Positions 28,153-36,977 of a DNA stretch of 64,000 bases are shown here, piece after piece (position 1 is the stretch's first letter; each line of letters starts with the position of its first letter). Location: assembly GCF_018736065.1 (NCBI RefSeq), contig NZ_CP076128.1:4589001-4653000 (forward strand), read 5' to 3'. Below the pieces are notes generated by a model. The model had not been told where the DNA came from. It saw nothing but the letters and a program-made list of their open reading frames with translations, and did not search any database. The position numbers and the translations under genes were made by a program. This DNA comes from Flammeovirga kamogawensis. GTDB lineage: Bacteria; Bacteroidota; Bacteroidia; Cytophagales; Flammeovirgaceae.

Positions 28153-30123
28153 TTACTTTCTTCTCTTTTTACTTCGACTTTTAACTTTGCCATTAGGCGT
28201 AGTAGTTGAGCTTTTTGTAGAAGAGAACTTACTTTTAGCTGAAGGGTTTTTCTTCTGATCACGCTCATCTTTTTTCATTTTAGCATGATAAGTTAGTAAT
28301 TCTTCAGCCATTTTAGAGTTTCCTGTTTTACGCAGAGTATCTCTAATCCAAGCTTGATTTTCTTTTTTATACCAGAAGAAAAATTTATTCTGATCTTTTT
28401 TACGTCTAGGATCTTTAACAGTATTAACTGGCTTTAAAGTATAAGGATGTACTCCAGAATAATAAATAACTGTAGCAACAGTCATTGGAGTAGGAGTAAA
28501 ATCTTGTACTTGCTCGAGTTGAAAACCCATTTCTTTAGTTTCTAAAGCAAGATTGGCCATATCTTGCATTTCACAGCCAGGGTGACTAGAAATGAAATAA
28601 GGAATTAAAGGCTGTTTTAAACCATGCTTTTTATTAACCTGTTCAAACTTCTTCTTAAACATATGGAAATACTTAAATGAGGGTTTCCTCATAATTCTAA
28701 GTACAGGGTCTGACGTATGTTCTGGTGCAACTTTTAGCCTACCAGGAATATGTCTTGTTACCACCTGCTCCATATATTCATTTAAACTTTTCGTCTCGTC
28801 AGCTTTGTTATACTCACTTACTAAAAGGTCATAACGAATACCACTACTCACAAATGCTTTTTTGATCTCAGGAATTTTATCTACTTTTCTGTAGAGTTGA
28901 GTCATTGCTTTGTGTGATGAATCTAGGTTATCACAGACTACAGGGTGAATACAAGAAGGGCTTACACAACGGTCACAAATAGATTGTACCTTACCTTTCA
29001 TCTTGTACATATTTGCACTAGGCCCGCCCAAATCACTTAAATACCCTTTAAAATCAGGCATTTTAGTAACTTCGTTTATTTCTTTAATAATAGACCCTTC
29101 AGAACGACTTGCAATCATTTTACCTTGATGAGCCGAGATTGTACAGAAACTACATCCACCAAAACAACCTCTATGCATATTGATAGAGAATTTAATCATA
29201 TCAAATGCAGGGATAGGCCCTTTATTAGCATATTTTGGGTGAGGTAACCTTGTATATGGTAAATCAAAAGAAGCATCAATCTCCTTCTCCTTCATTGTTT
29301 TATAAGGAGGGTTGATCACTAATCTTTTATTTCCAATATTTTGAATTAAACGATCTGCATTTTGTTTATTCGATTCTCTCTCGATAAACTTGAAGTTGGA
29401 AGCAAACTTAATTTTATCTTCCAAACATTCCTCATGTGATTTTAACTCTAAATTAGTCCAATGTACACCTTTTGGAATATCCTCTTCAATTGGTTGAAGT
29501 ATGGCTGTTTGCTGAATTGTTTTTAAAGAGGTCATAGGAACTCCTTTAGCAACCAACTTAATGATTTGCTTTAAAGGTTGTTCTCCCATTCCATATACTA
29601 AAATATCAGCTCCAGATTCTTGTAATATTGAAGGCTTTAATTGGTCAGACCAATAGTCGTAGTGCGTAACACGACGTAAAGATGCTTCAATACCTCCAAT
29701 TAGTACAGGTACTTCAGGGTATAATTCTTTTAATATTTTTGTATATACTACTGTGGCATAGTCAGGTCTATAACCTGCTTCTCCACCTGGAGTATATGCA
29801 TCATTAGATCTTTTTCTTTTGGCAGCCGTATAGTGGTTAACCATAGAGTCCATACAACCTCCAGTAACACCAAAGAATAAATTGGGTTTACCTAGTTTTT
29901 TGAAATCTCTAAGATCATCTCTCCAATTGGGCTGAGGGACAATACCTACACGTAATCCTTCAGATTCAACAAGTCTAGCAATTACTGCAGCTCCAAATGA
30001 AGGGTGGTCGACGTAGGCGTCGCCAGATATTATTATTACATCTAAGCTATCCCAACCACGCAATTCCATTTCTTTCTTCGTGATTGGTAGCCAATCTGAT
30101 AAGTTATTTTCTTTTTTTATCAT
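28153..30123 (-). CDS. YgiQ-family radical SAM protein (UPF0313)
   Basis: A 656-residue protein. The ATG at 30123 is preferred to an in-frame TTG at 30132. An N-terminal cobalamin-binding-like domain has ISGDAYVDHPSFGAA and LIGGIEASLRRVTHYDYW, the signature start of YgiQ. The radical SAM cluster motif is CFGGCSFC, Cys320, Cys324 and Cys327 (CxxxCxxC), inside INMHRGCFGGCSFCTISAHQ. A further cysteine pair lies in SICDRCVSPSCIHPVVC. The tail after about 610 is very rich in Lys/Ser (KSRSKKRRK) and probably disordered. YgiQ proteins are widespread and iron-sulfur dependent; their reaction is not established. It is a single gene between terminators. Confidence 0.93.
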   Translation of the reverse strand: MIKKENNLSDWLPITKKEMELRGWDSLDVIIISGDAYVDHPSFGAAVIARLVESEGLRVGIVPQPNWRDDLRDFKKLGKPNLFFGVTGGCMDSMVNHYTAAKRKRSNDAYTPGGEAGYRPDYATVVYTKILKELYPEVPVLIGGIEASLRRVTHYDYWSDQLKPSILQESGADILVYGMGEQPLKQIIKLVAKGVPMTSLKTIQQTAILQPIEEDIPKGVHWTNLELKSHEECLEDKIKFASNFKFIERESNKQNADRLIQNIGNKRLVINPPYKTMKEKEIDASFDLPYTRLPHPKYANKGPIPAFDMIKFSINMHRGCFGGCSFCTISAHQGKMIASRSEGSIIKEINEVTKMPDFKGYLSDLGGPSANMYKMKGKVQSICDRCVSPSCIHPVVCDNLDSSHKAMTQLYRKVDKIPEIKKAFVSSGIRYDLLVSEYNKADETKSLNEYMEQVVTRHIPGRLKVAPEHTSDPVLRIMRKPSFKYFHMFKKKFEQVNKKHGLKQPLIPYFISSHPGCEMQDMANLALETKEMGFQLEQVQDFTPTPMTVATVIYYSGVHPYTLKPVNTVKDPRRKKDQNKFFFWYKKENQAWIRDTLRKTGNSKMAEELLTYHAKMKKDERDQKKNPSAKSKFSSTKSSTTTPNGKVKSRSKKRRK

Positions 30124-30330
30124 AAGTATCAAGTTCGGTGGGCAAATTTCGGAAGAATGTAGTTAGGAAATGTAGTTTACTTGCATCTATTTATGAAATA
30201 ACTGTAAATTTTTAATAAAAATGATTGATAATCAGTCATTTCGTGTGTTTTCTTTCAATAAGTTACATGTGTATTGATATGCAATAGTTAAAATTGTCTA
30301 AAAACACTGAACACACGATATTTGTAGTAG

Positions 30331-30425
30331 AAAGATTCTTTCCTGTTAAACCTATCAACCTATTATCAATAACTACTTTATTATTTGACAAGAACTAAGC
30401 TATTAAAAAAGCTTAGTTCTTTTTT
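30331..30425 (+). ncRNA. Possible short plus-strand RNA ending at an orphan terminator
   Basis: A strong plus-oriented terminator (AGAACTAAGCT with AGCTTAGTTCT, 30391-30420, then TTTTTT) has no plus-strand gene in front of it; both flanking genes run minus. About 70 bases upstream is ATTG (30293-30296), a 20-base spacer and GATATTTG (30317-30324), one mismatch from the -7 consensus. Together they would define an RNA of about 95 bases overlapping the last bases of the minus-strand membrane-protein gene. This is weak evidence; the hairpin may just stabilise the 3' end of the minus-strand mRNA. Confidence 0.28.
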
Positions 30426-30426
30426 G
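30391..30426 (+). terminator. Hairpin with plus-strand T run overlapping a minus-strand stop codon
   Basis: AGAACTAAGCT (30391-30401) pairs with AGCTTAGTTCT (30410-30420), and six T follow on the plus strand. On the minus strand the T run is on the wrong side, although the hairpin contains the stop codon (30413-30415) of the flippase-like gene. Confidence 0.6.
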
Positions 30427-31501
30427 TTGCAGTTTTTTGTAACCATCTTGGTAAAATAAAAACGCCTATTAGTAAGTATGCATAATAGGTAAATAAACGC
30501 CAAAATAAAGCAACAACTAAAACGATTCCGCCATTAGAGAAGAACTGTTTAAAGAACTCACCAAAGAAATATTCTGCAGTTCCGGCACTACCAGGAGTAG
30601 GAGAAACAAGCATGACAATCCACATAACTATTTGTCTGCCAAATATTAAGAACTGATTATGAATATCTGTTGATGTTAGTGCAAAGATATCAATATGTAA
30701 AAAAGCGTTTATTAAGCAATTGAGCATTGCATAACGTGCACTCCATATAAAAACAGTTGAAGTGACCACTTTTACCCAATAACTTTTAGGATGTCCTTTT
30801 AATTCTTTTGCAGCAATTATCATTTCATTACCGCTTTTAACAGCACTTTTTCTCCACCTTTTTGTAAAACGAGTAGAGGTTAAAAACCAGAGGAACTTTT
30901 TAAATGATTTAGGACCAATAAAAAGTCCCCATGCCATTAATAGTGTATAGAGTAGAATTAGTGTTACACTAATTACAAACAACTGTTTTAAACCAAGTGT
31001 AAATCCAAGAATTTCTGCTGAGTAATTATTTGCAGGGAATATAGAACCTGGAAATAAAGCAATAACTAATAAGGATGCAGTTACAAAAAAGAGGTTATCC
31101 AGAACTGCAGTTAGCATCACAAAACTAAGTGCTTTACCAAATAGAATCTTTTCTTTATTCATAATAAAGACTGCTAATGTTGTTCCTCCAACAACAGAAG
31201 GAGTAACGGCAGAAGCAAATTCCCAAAGCATAATAACATAAAAGCTAGAATTCCAATTTAACTTCCTATCTGTAAGCTCTCTTATTCGGTACATGTATCC
31301 AAAGTCTCTACCAAATAAGACTAGAAAAGAGGCTAAAACCCACCAAAGATTTAAGTTTTTTAAATTATCAACTATCACATCATAGTTTATACTATCATCT
31401 GACGATATCATGTAAACTAACACACCAAGTCCTACTAAAATTGGCAAAATAATCTTAGTTGGACTAAAATTACTTAGCATTTTTTGCTGTTGTGTCTTCA
31501 T
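30413..31501 (-). CDS. UPF0104/AglD-like integral membrane protein (lysylphosphatidylglycerol synthase TM family)
   Basis: A 362-residue protein with about eight helices. Family phrases include NLWWVLASFLVLFGRDFGYMYR near residue 50, PSVVGGTTLAVFIM near 100 and the C-terminal VSPTPGSAGTAEYFFGEFF near 300, which is the hallmark of the membrane half of MprF and of stand-alone LPG_synthase_TM proteins. It lacks the cytosolic aminoacyl-transferase domain of MprF, so it is more likely a lipid or lipid-linked flippase-type protein. The substrate is unknown. It is a single gene on the minus strand. Confidence 0.85.
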   Translation of the reverse strand: MKTQQQKMLSNFSPTKIILPILVGLGVLVYMISSDDSINYDVIVDNLKNLNLWWVLASFLVLFGRDFGYMYRIRELTDRKLNWNSSFYVIMLWEFASAVTPSVVGGTTLAVFIMNKEKILFGKALSFVMLTAVLDNLFFVTASLLVIALFPGSIFPANNYSAEILGFTLGLKQLFVISVTLILLYTLLMAWGLFIGPKSFKKFLWFLTSTRFTKRWRKSAVKSGNEMIIAAKELKGHPKSYWVKVVTSTVFIWSARYAMLNCLINAFLHIDIFALTSTDIHNQFLIFGRQIVMWIVMLVSPTPGSAGTAEYFFGEFFKQFFSNGGIVLVVALFWRLFTYYAYLLIGVFILPRWLQKTATKKN

Positions 31502-31645
31502 TGACTTATCTATTGTTTAATCTTAAGTAGCAAAGGAAAATAGATAACTACATTAAGGAAAATCTGCTTTTTAATTATTAAGATGTAAAAGTAAAAGCAT
31601 TATTTATTATAAAGTAATTTGCAATGATATTTTAAGTCAAAATTA

Positions 31646-33694
31646 TCACTTTTTATAAATTAGCTGTAGTAGTTTTTGTAAAAGTATATCGGGGTCAAAA
31701 GGTTTGGAGGCAAAGTCATTAAAACCTTTTCTCTTTAGATTTCTAATCTCATCGCTAGCAACATCTGCAGTTAAGGCAATAATCGGAATATTTTGGAAAT
31801 ATTCACTTTGCATATTTCGAAGGAGTAAAGTAGCTTCAAAACCATCCATTATTGGCATCTGAAGGTCCATTAGTACAATATCAAAATCTAGAGCACCTGT
31901 AGTTAAAGCTTCAATTGCTTCTTGACCATTTTTAGCAACAATTGTTTCTGCTTCCCATCTACCTAAAAACTCTTTTGCAATTAAAATATTAAACTCATTG
32001 TCATCAACAAGTAATACTTTTTTATCTTTTAAATTTCCAGAAATCTCAGGTAACTCAGCTTTCTTTTTTGTAATACTTTCTTGGTCTGCTGCAATATCAA
32101 AAGGAATTGTTACAATAAATTCAGTTCCTTTTCCAACTTTACTATTTACTTCCATACTTCCTTCTAATAAATCAACAAGTTTTTTTGTAATACTTAAACC
32201 CAATCCTGTTCCACCAAATTTTCTAGTTGTACTATTATCAGCTTGCGTAAAAGCTTCGAATATTGCATTTATTCTATCTTCAGAAATACCAATACCGCTA
32301 TCTTTTATAATAAACTGATATACAATTGTTTTCTGATTATTAAATGTGCTTTGTACTGAGAGTTCTACACCTCCTTTTTCTGTGAATTTTATTGCATTAG
32401 ATAATAAATTTAATAGAATTTGAGATAGTCTAGTAGGGTCACCAATAATAAATTCAATAGGAGTTTTATTTAACTTTAAATTGAAATCTATATTTTTTTG
32501 TTCTGCATTATCAGAATGCATAGAAAATATATGCTCAAGAGTTTCGGGAAGGGAAAATCGAATTTTTTCTAAGCTCACTTTATGTGCTTCTAACTTATTG
32601 AAATCAAGTATTTCATTAATAAGGCGAAGTAAGTTATCAGCAGCGAAACGCATCATTTCTAATTTCTTAGATTGGTAGGTATCTAAAGCTGTATCAATTA
32701 ATAAATTTATAGAACCAATTATAGAATTCATTGGAGTTCTAATTTCATGGCTCATAGTAGATAGAAATTCCATCTTTACTTGAGCTAATTTTTCAGCTTT
32801 TTCCTTTTCTTCTTTTAATTTTGTTTCAATACTTTTTCTTATTGTAATGTCCATACCATATATGTTTACATATCCATATTCGGGTATTGGTTTTACAGTT
32901 AAAGTATAATACCTACCATCAATTACTTGCTCATAAACTTTAATTGAATTTGTGCTTAAAGATTCGCTAAACATTTTGGAGTACACCCATTGTAATTCTT
33001 TAAAGTGATCCGCAATTTTTTCCGCAGGAGAATTTAAAAATAAAAGTTCTACATTATCTGTAAATCGAAGAACAGGGTAGGGGCTTTGAAGTGGAAATTT
33101 AGAAAGCATCATGATTTCATCACTCATAGCCTTCGTTTTATTTACTTCGTTTTCAAGTTTTAATTGATTTAGAGATGCAATTACAGATACTTTGAACCTG
33201 TCAAATACAACTCTAAGTTTCTTGGTTGCTTTGTCACCAATTCTATTGTCATCAATTATACAAGAGTATAACATCATACAGCCGAAATTATCGAGTTGAT
33301 AGAGTAGGTATGTTCCTTCTTTAACGTTATGTGTGTTATTGATTAAATATTCTTTTTTTACTGAAAAGGATTTTATTTCTTCTCCTTGTGCTCTATTTAT
33401 AAAATGTTCTACAAATTCAGTTTGGCGTTTATTGATATCTTTAATAGGGAATTGAATTGTTCGTACCCAATCATCTGCTTCTATATAAGAGGGTAAAAGA
33501 CTTATTGATGCTTCTTTAATTGTTAATCCTTTAAGCCAAATATTAGCAGAGGAAAGACTTTTTCTACTGATTAATAGCTTTAAAAAGTTTTCGATATTTT
33601 GTTTAAAATCAATTGTCTTCCCTGTTTGCAAAGCCAATTCATACAACAGTATCATGTCTTGTAAGACATCATTTTTTGAATTTTGAGATAGCAT
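31646..33694 (-). CDS. Hybrid histidine kinase / response regulator
   Basis: About 682 residues from the ATG at 33694; a GTG at 33757 is possible but would deepen the overlap with the FIST gene from 26 to 89 bases. There is no membrane segment, so it is cytosolic. An N-terminal GAF-like or unclassified sensing region (1-200) is followed by a PAS-like segment (about 210-300), then HisKA with the phospho-acceptor in STMSHEIRTPMN (His near 316) and HATPase_c (NLLSNAIKFTEKGG, DSGIGIS, GGTGLGLSI). A C-terminal receiver has VLLVDDNEFN, the phospho-Asp in VLMDLQMPIMDG, and ALTAD. It overlaps the stop of the FIST sensor gene, so the FIST protein is probably its signal input. The output partner is unknown. 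Confidence 0.9.
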   Translation of the reverse strand: MLSQNSKNDVLQDMILLYELALQTGKTIDFKQNIENFLKLLISRKSLSSANIWLKGLTIKEASISLLPSYIEADDWVRTIQFPIKDINKRQTEFVEHFINRAQGEEIKSFSVKKEYLINNTHNVKEGTYLLYQLDNFGCMMLYSCIIDDNRIGDKATKKLRVVFDRFKVSVIASLNQLKLENEVNKTKAMSDEIMMLSKFPLQSPYPVLRFTDNVELLFLNSPAEKIADHFKELQWVYSKMFSESLSTNSIKVYEQVIDGRYYTLTVKPIPEYGYVNIYGMDITIRKSIETKLKEEKEKAEKLAQVKMEFLSTMSHEIRTPMNSIIGSINLLIDTALDTYQSKKLEMMRFAADNLLRLINEILDFNKLEAHKVSLEKIRFSLPETLEHIFSMHSDNAEQKNIDFNLKLNKTPIEFIIGDPTRLSQILLNLLSNAIKFTEKGGVELSVQSTFNNQKTIVYQFIIKDSGIGISEDRINAIFEAFTQADNSTTRKFGGTGLGLSITKKLVDLLEGSMEVNSKVGKGTEFIVTIPFDIAADQESITKKKAELPEISGNLKDKKVLLVDDNEFNILIAKEFLGRWEAETIVAKNGQEAIEALTTGALDFDIVLMDLQMPIMDGFEATLLLRNMQSEYFQNIPIIALTADVASDEIRNLKRKGFNDFASKPFDPDILLQKLLQLIYKK

Positions 33695-34775
33695 TGATGA
33701 CAAAAGTTTTATTGAAAAATTCGATGTATTGACCGTTTTCGTAAGAAGAGATTTCACCTAATGACAATGCCCCTTCTAATTTTATAGTGTTAAAAGTATC
33801 AATCAAAAGCTCATTAGTTTGCTTTAATGGAGCTGTATAATTTTCGCTCAAAAAGGATGCTCTAGAGAAACAATCCATAATAAAAGGTTCAATTTCTTGA
33901 TCTGAATCTATATTTGATACAGCAAGTTTTGTAGCTTCTTTTGCAGAATTAATAATCTGTTCTGAATTAGATTTCATCAGATACAATACAGAATTTTCTA
34001 GTACATGACAGGGAAATTTAACAGCACCATTTGCTGTAATTTCAATTGGATCTCTAATAATATCTTCATGTCCTTCTTTAGAAATACCAATAGGATAAGC
34101 CTGAGCAAGAGGTATAAAATTTTCATTATTTACTTTTTCTCCAGTAAGCTCTTCAAGTACATTTTTATAGAATTCAGTAGCATTCTCCCAATTGAATTCT
34201 TCGATATATTTTTTTTCTGTTTTTGTAGCGATAATTGGCCCGTAAACTCGTTCCCACCCATGTTGTATTCCTAAATGGAAATCTTCTTCTACAAAGCAAA
34301 GAATTGCACAATCGCTAAAAAAACCTTGGTTTGTGAAAACTGAGGGTGCTTTTTTTAAAGGGATTGTTCCACAACCACCTCCAAAATAATCATATTTACT
34401 TCCGAGCTGATTGTATATATTTTCTATTATACTAACTATATTTTCTGACAGCCCATCAATAAATAAGAAGCAACTTTTGGCAGAATTTGAAATGGACTCA
34501 TATTTTAAATTATTGTCGTTTTTAACAATATAAGGACCATCTTTTAAGGTGTATTTTTTAACTATTAGTCCTTGATTTATTCTCTCTGTCCCTGAAATTA
34601 ATGAGGGAAATATACCTCCAAAACAAGTCATATTGTTCTGATTAAAAAGAGATATAAGCTGTGGTATTAGTTCAGCTGAAGATTCAGAAACTAAGAATAT
34701 GTAAAGATCCTTATTTTTATGATCTTTTTTCAAAGTAGAAAGTATAGCACTAGCGTTAGTTTCTAAAAATAACAT
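33669..34775 (-). CDS. FIST-domain sensory protein
   Basis: A 368-residue soluble protein with FIST_N followed by FIST_C. Typical phrases are TCFGGIFPSLISG near 52-64, YDYFGGGCGTIPLKKAPSVFTNQGFFSDCAILCF near 130-163 and AYPIGISKEG near 216-225. The C-terminal part contains LSLGEISSYENGQYIEFFNKTFV, matching the end of FIST_C. FIST proteins are predicted to bind small ligands such as amino acids and usually accompany histidine kinases or cyclic-di-GMP enzymes. Here the next gene is a hybrid kinase whose start lies within the end of this gene, indicating translational coupling. Confidence 0.85.
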   Translation of the reverse strand: MLFLETNASAILSTLKKDHKNKDLYIFLVSESSAELIPQLISLFNQNNMTCFGGIFPSLISGTERINQGLIVKKYTLKDGPYIVKNDNNLKYESISNSAKSCFLFIDGLSENIVSIIENIYNQLGSKYDYFGGGCGTIPLKKAPSVFTNQGFFSDCAILCFVEEDFHLGIQHGWERVYGPIIATKTEKKYIEEFNWENATEFYKNVLEELTGEKVNNENFIPLAQAYPIGISKEGHEDIIRDPIEITANGAVKFPCHVLENSVLYLMKSNSEQIINSAKEATKLAVSNIDSDQEIEPFIMDCFSRASFLSENYTAPLKQTNELLIDTFNTIKLEGALSLGEISSYENGQYIEFFNKTFVINAISKFKK

Positions 34776-34807
34776 TTAATATTTTTTAGTTAATAATCGG
34801 ATGTTAT

Positions 34808-36478
34808 TTATCCTTCAGATTTTTTTTGAGTAGTATCTTGAGTAGCAAGACCTTTTTCTATTAACGATTTGGCTTCTTTAATCATAGGGTCTTTCGTATT
34901 TACAACTTTGTAATATCCTTCGTCACCCCACATTGCTCTTGCTACAAGAACTTTTATTCTATGTGTAAGATAATTATTTATAATTTGATCGTTGTGCTTT
35001 TTTCTTCGTTTTGTAATCCCATTTTCAACGCTAAATTTTTCTAACTCAGGAATTACACTAGTATCTTTATCAAAACTATTCATAAAATTATCTAATCCCT
35101 CTTCTTGTAGGCTAATGTATCTATCACTTGCATATTCTAATGCAAAATCTCTAAGCATGTCAGTATGCTCTAAAGTGTAATAATAAATACCCATTGAGGT
35201 AGTGTCAAGAGGAACGAAATTATCAGGAATAATTCCTCCTCCTCCGTAAACAATTCTATCTGCATCAGTTTTAAACTGAGGCATTTTGTCTAATTTAATA
35301 CTGTCTTTATTAAATAGTTCACCACTTTTATAGCGTTGATTGATATCATCGTCATAAGAGATGCCATCTCCATAAGGTTTTTGAATACTTCGACCACTTG
35401 GAGTAAAATATCTTGAAATTGTTAAACGTAAAAGAGAATTATCTTTTAATCTAATTTGTCTTTGAACTAAGCCTTTTCCATAAGTTCTTCGTCCAACAAT
35501 TACCGCTCTATCATGATCTTGTAAAGCACCTGTTACAATTTCTGAAGCAGATGCACTTCTTTCATTAACTAAAACAATAATAGGTCCGTTAAAATCAGGT
35601 CTTCTTACACTAAATTCCTTTTCTGTAAATTCTTTTCCTTTACCTTCTGTATAAACAATAAGATCGTTTTTTGGTAAAAGATCATCAGCAATTTTTACTG
35701 CTTGTCCAAGAAATCCACCACCATTATCTCTTAAATCAAGAACAAGGTTATACATTCCATCAGATTTTAAATTGAGGAGTGCATTATGAAATTCTTCATA
35801 TGTTTTTGTTCCAAACTTTGAAATTTTAATATATCCCGTTTCCTCATCTAACATGTATGCAGACTCTACAGAAGGTGTAGGTACTTTACCTCTAGTTATT
35901 GAGAAAGCTAATAAGTCATTTTCTTTTTTTCTTTTGATACCTACATTAACAGTAGTGCCTTTTTTACCTCTTAACTTTTTTACAATTTCTGAATTGGTAA
36001 TTAGTTTTCCAGCAATGGTATCTCCATTTACAGTAATTATTTTATCACCAGCACGTATGCCAGTTTTAATAGATGGTCCACCTTTCATAACTGACACAAC
36101 TTTAAGCGTATCATCAATTACTCTAAATTCAATACCAACTCCTTCAAAACCGTCTTCTAATCTTGAGGCCATAACGTCGGCCTCAGTAGGAGGAACATAT
36201 ATAGTGTGTGGGTCTAAATCATCAAGAACATGGTCGATAGCTTTTTGTGTTAGATCATCAATATCTACGCTATCAACATAATATTTATCAACATAATTAA
36301 GTAGTTTTTCAAACTTTGTGGCATTAGAATCTACTGCCAAACGTTTTGATGTAATGTTTGGAGAACGCAAGTGAGTTCCGATAATTACGCCAATGCCAAT
36401 AGACACGCCAATTACCAATGGAATCCATGCTTTTAATTCTAATAGGTTATCTTTTTTTGTTGATTTAGGTTCTGTCAT
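34808..36478 (-). CDS. ctpA: C-terminal processing peptidase, S41A family
   Basis: A 556-residue protein with an N-terminal membrane anchor (about 17-36), so the body is periplasmic. A helical cap region follows at 50-110, then a PDZ domain at about 110-190 (GVGIEFRVIDD, GIRAGDKIITVNG). The protease core carries the Ser-Lys dyad: Ser in NERSASASEIV and Lys in TYGKGLVQ, preceded by LDLRDNGGG. A C-terminal helical extension (about 440-556) is longer than in minimal CtpA. Family members trim the C-termini of exported proteins and control peptidoglycan hydrolases. It starts 23 bases after the IscA-like gene and ends 32 bases before the FIST gene, suggesting a four-gene transcript. Confidence 0.9.
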   Translation of the reverse strand: MTEPKSTKKDNLLELKAWIPLVIGVSIGIGVIIGTHLRSPNITSKRLAVDSNATKFEKLLNYVDKYYVDSVDIDDLTQKAIDHVLDDLDPHTIYVPPTEADVMASRLEDGFEGVGIEFRVIDDTLKVVSVMKGGPSIKTGIRAGDKIITVNGDTIAGKLITNSEIVKKLRGKKGTTVNVGIKRKKENDLLAFSITRGKVPTPSVESAYMLDEETGYIKISKFGTKTYEEFHNALLNLKSDGMYNLVLDLRDNGGGFLGQAVKIADDLLPKNDLIVYTEGKGKEFTEKEFSVRRPDFNGPIIVLVNERSASASEIVTGALQDHDRAVIVGRRTYGKGLVQRQIRLKDNSLLRLTISRYFTPSGRSIQKPYGDGISYDDDINQRYKSGELFNKDSIKLDKMPQFKTDADRIVYGGGGIIPDNFVPLDTTSMGIYYYTLEHTDMLRDFALEYASDRYISLQEEGLDNFMNSFDKDTSVIPELEKFSVENGITKRRKKHNDQIINNYLTHRIKVLVARAMWGDEGYYKVVNTKDPMIKEAKSLIEKGLATQDTTQKKSEG

Positions 36479-36501
36479 GTTATGAGTTGAGTGCTAAAAT
36501 A

Positions 36502-36810
36502 TTACTGAGCAGTGACTTTGTTGAATACAAATCCGCGTTCATCTCTTCTGTCCTCAAAATCTACCTCTAAGTCAATTAGAAATAACATCTGGCGTTTATC
36601 AATTAAAACAGGAATACCTTTAGTTATGTACTCAACATCTGTTTCTTTTTTGGTATCAAAACCTAGTGAAAATGCTGCACCTCCACAGCCTCCTCCGCCT
36701 TTAACACCAATACGTAATGAATAACCTTCAGGTACTTTCTTTTGGCTTAAAATATTTTTGACTTCTTCTGCCGCTTGATCTGTAATGCTAATCGGATTAT
36801 CGATCTTCAT
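36502..36810 (-). CDS. HesB/IscA-fold protein lacking the C-terminal cysteine pair
   Basis: A 102-residue protein; the ATG at 36810 (MKIDNPISITDQAAEEV) gives the normal family start, and the 13 extra upstream codons are unlikely. The A-type carrier fold is clear: SLRIGVKGGGGCGGAAFSLGFD, then PVLIDKRQMLFLIDLEVDFED. IscA, SufA and ErpA bind iron-sulfur clusters through three cysteines, one in this glycine loop and a CxC near the C-terminus. Here only Cys42 remains and the tail is GFVFNKVTAQ. It is either a divergent Bacteroidota A-type protein or a non-carrier relative. It is first in a likely operon with ctpA, FIST and the kinase. Confidence 0.82.
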   Translation of the reverse strand: MKIDNPISITDQAAEEVKNILSQKKVPEGYSLRIGVKGGGGCGGAAFSLGFDTKKETDVEYITKGIPVLIDKRQMLFLIDLEVDFEDRRDERGFVFNKVTAQ

Positions 36811-36915
36811 AGTTATAAATAATTTATGGACAAGATTGTTTAAATGCAAATGGAATACTTGCTAAATACTTAAAATATTGTACGAATCTCGTAAAATCTT
36901 GAAAGTTCACAAAAA

Positions 36916-36957
36916 AAAGAAGTATGTTTTCGTCTTGTATCGAAAACATACTTCTTT
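36916..36957 (-). terminator. Strong terminator after the LysM gene
   Basis: A 17 bp stem AAAGAAGTATGTTTTCG (36916-36932) pairs with 36941-36957 around an eight-base loop. On the minus strand it is followed by eight T. It lies 21 bases beyond the stop. Confidence 0.93.
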
Positions 36958-36977
36958 AAAAAATTCAATAAATAAGT

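Noticed and set aside
31998-32318. A 106-codon open frame antisense to the hybrid kinase
   Set aside because: It mirrors the receiver and ATPase coding sequence; the kinase motifs on the other strand are decisive.
35853-36281. A 142-codon open frame antisense to ctpA
   Set aside because: It lies wholly opposite the conserved PDZ and protease region, has an unnatural composition and no own promoter; it is a shadow of the real gene.
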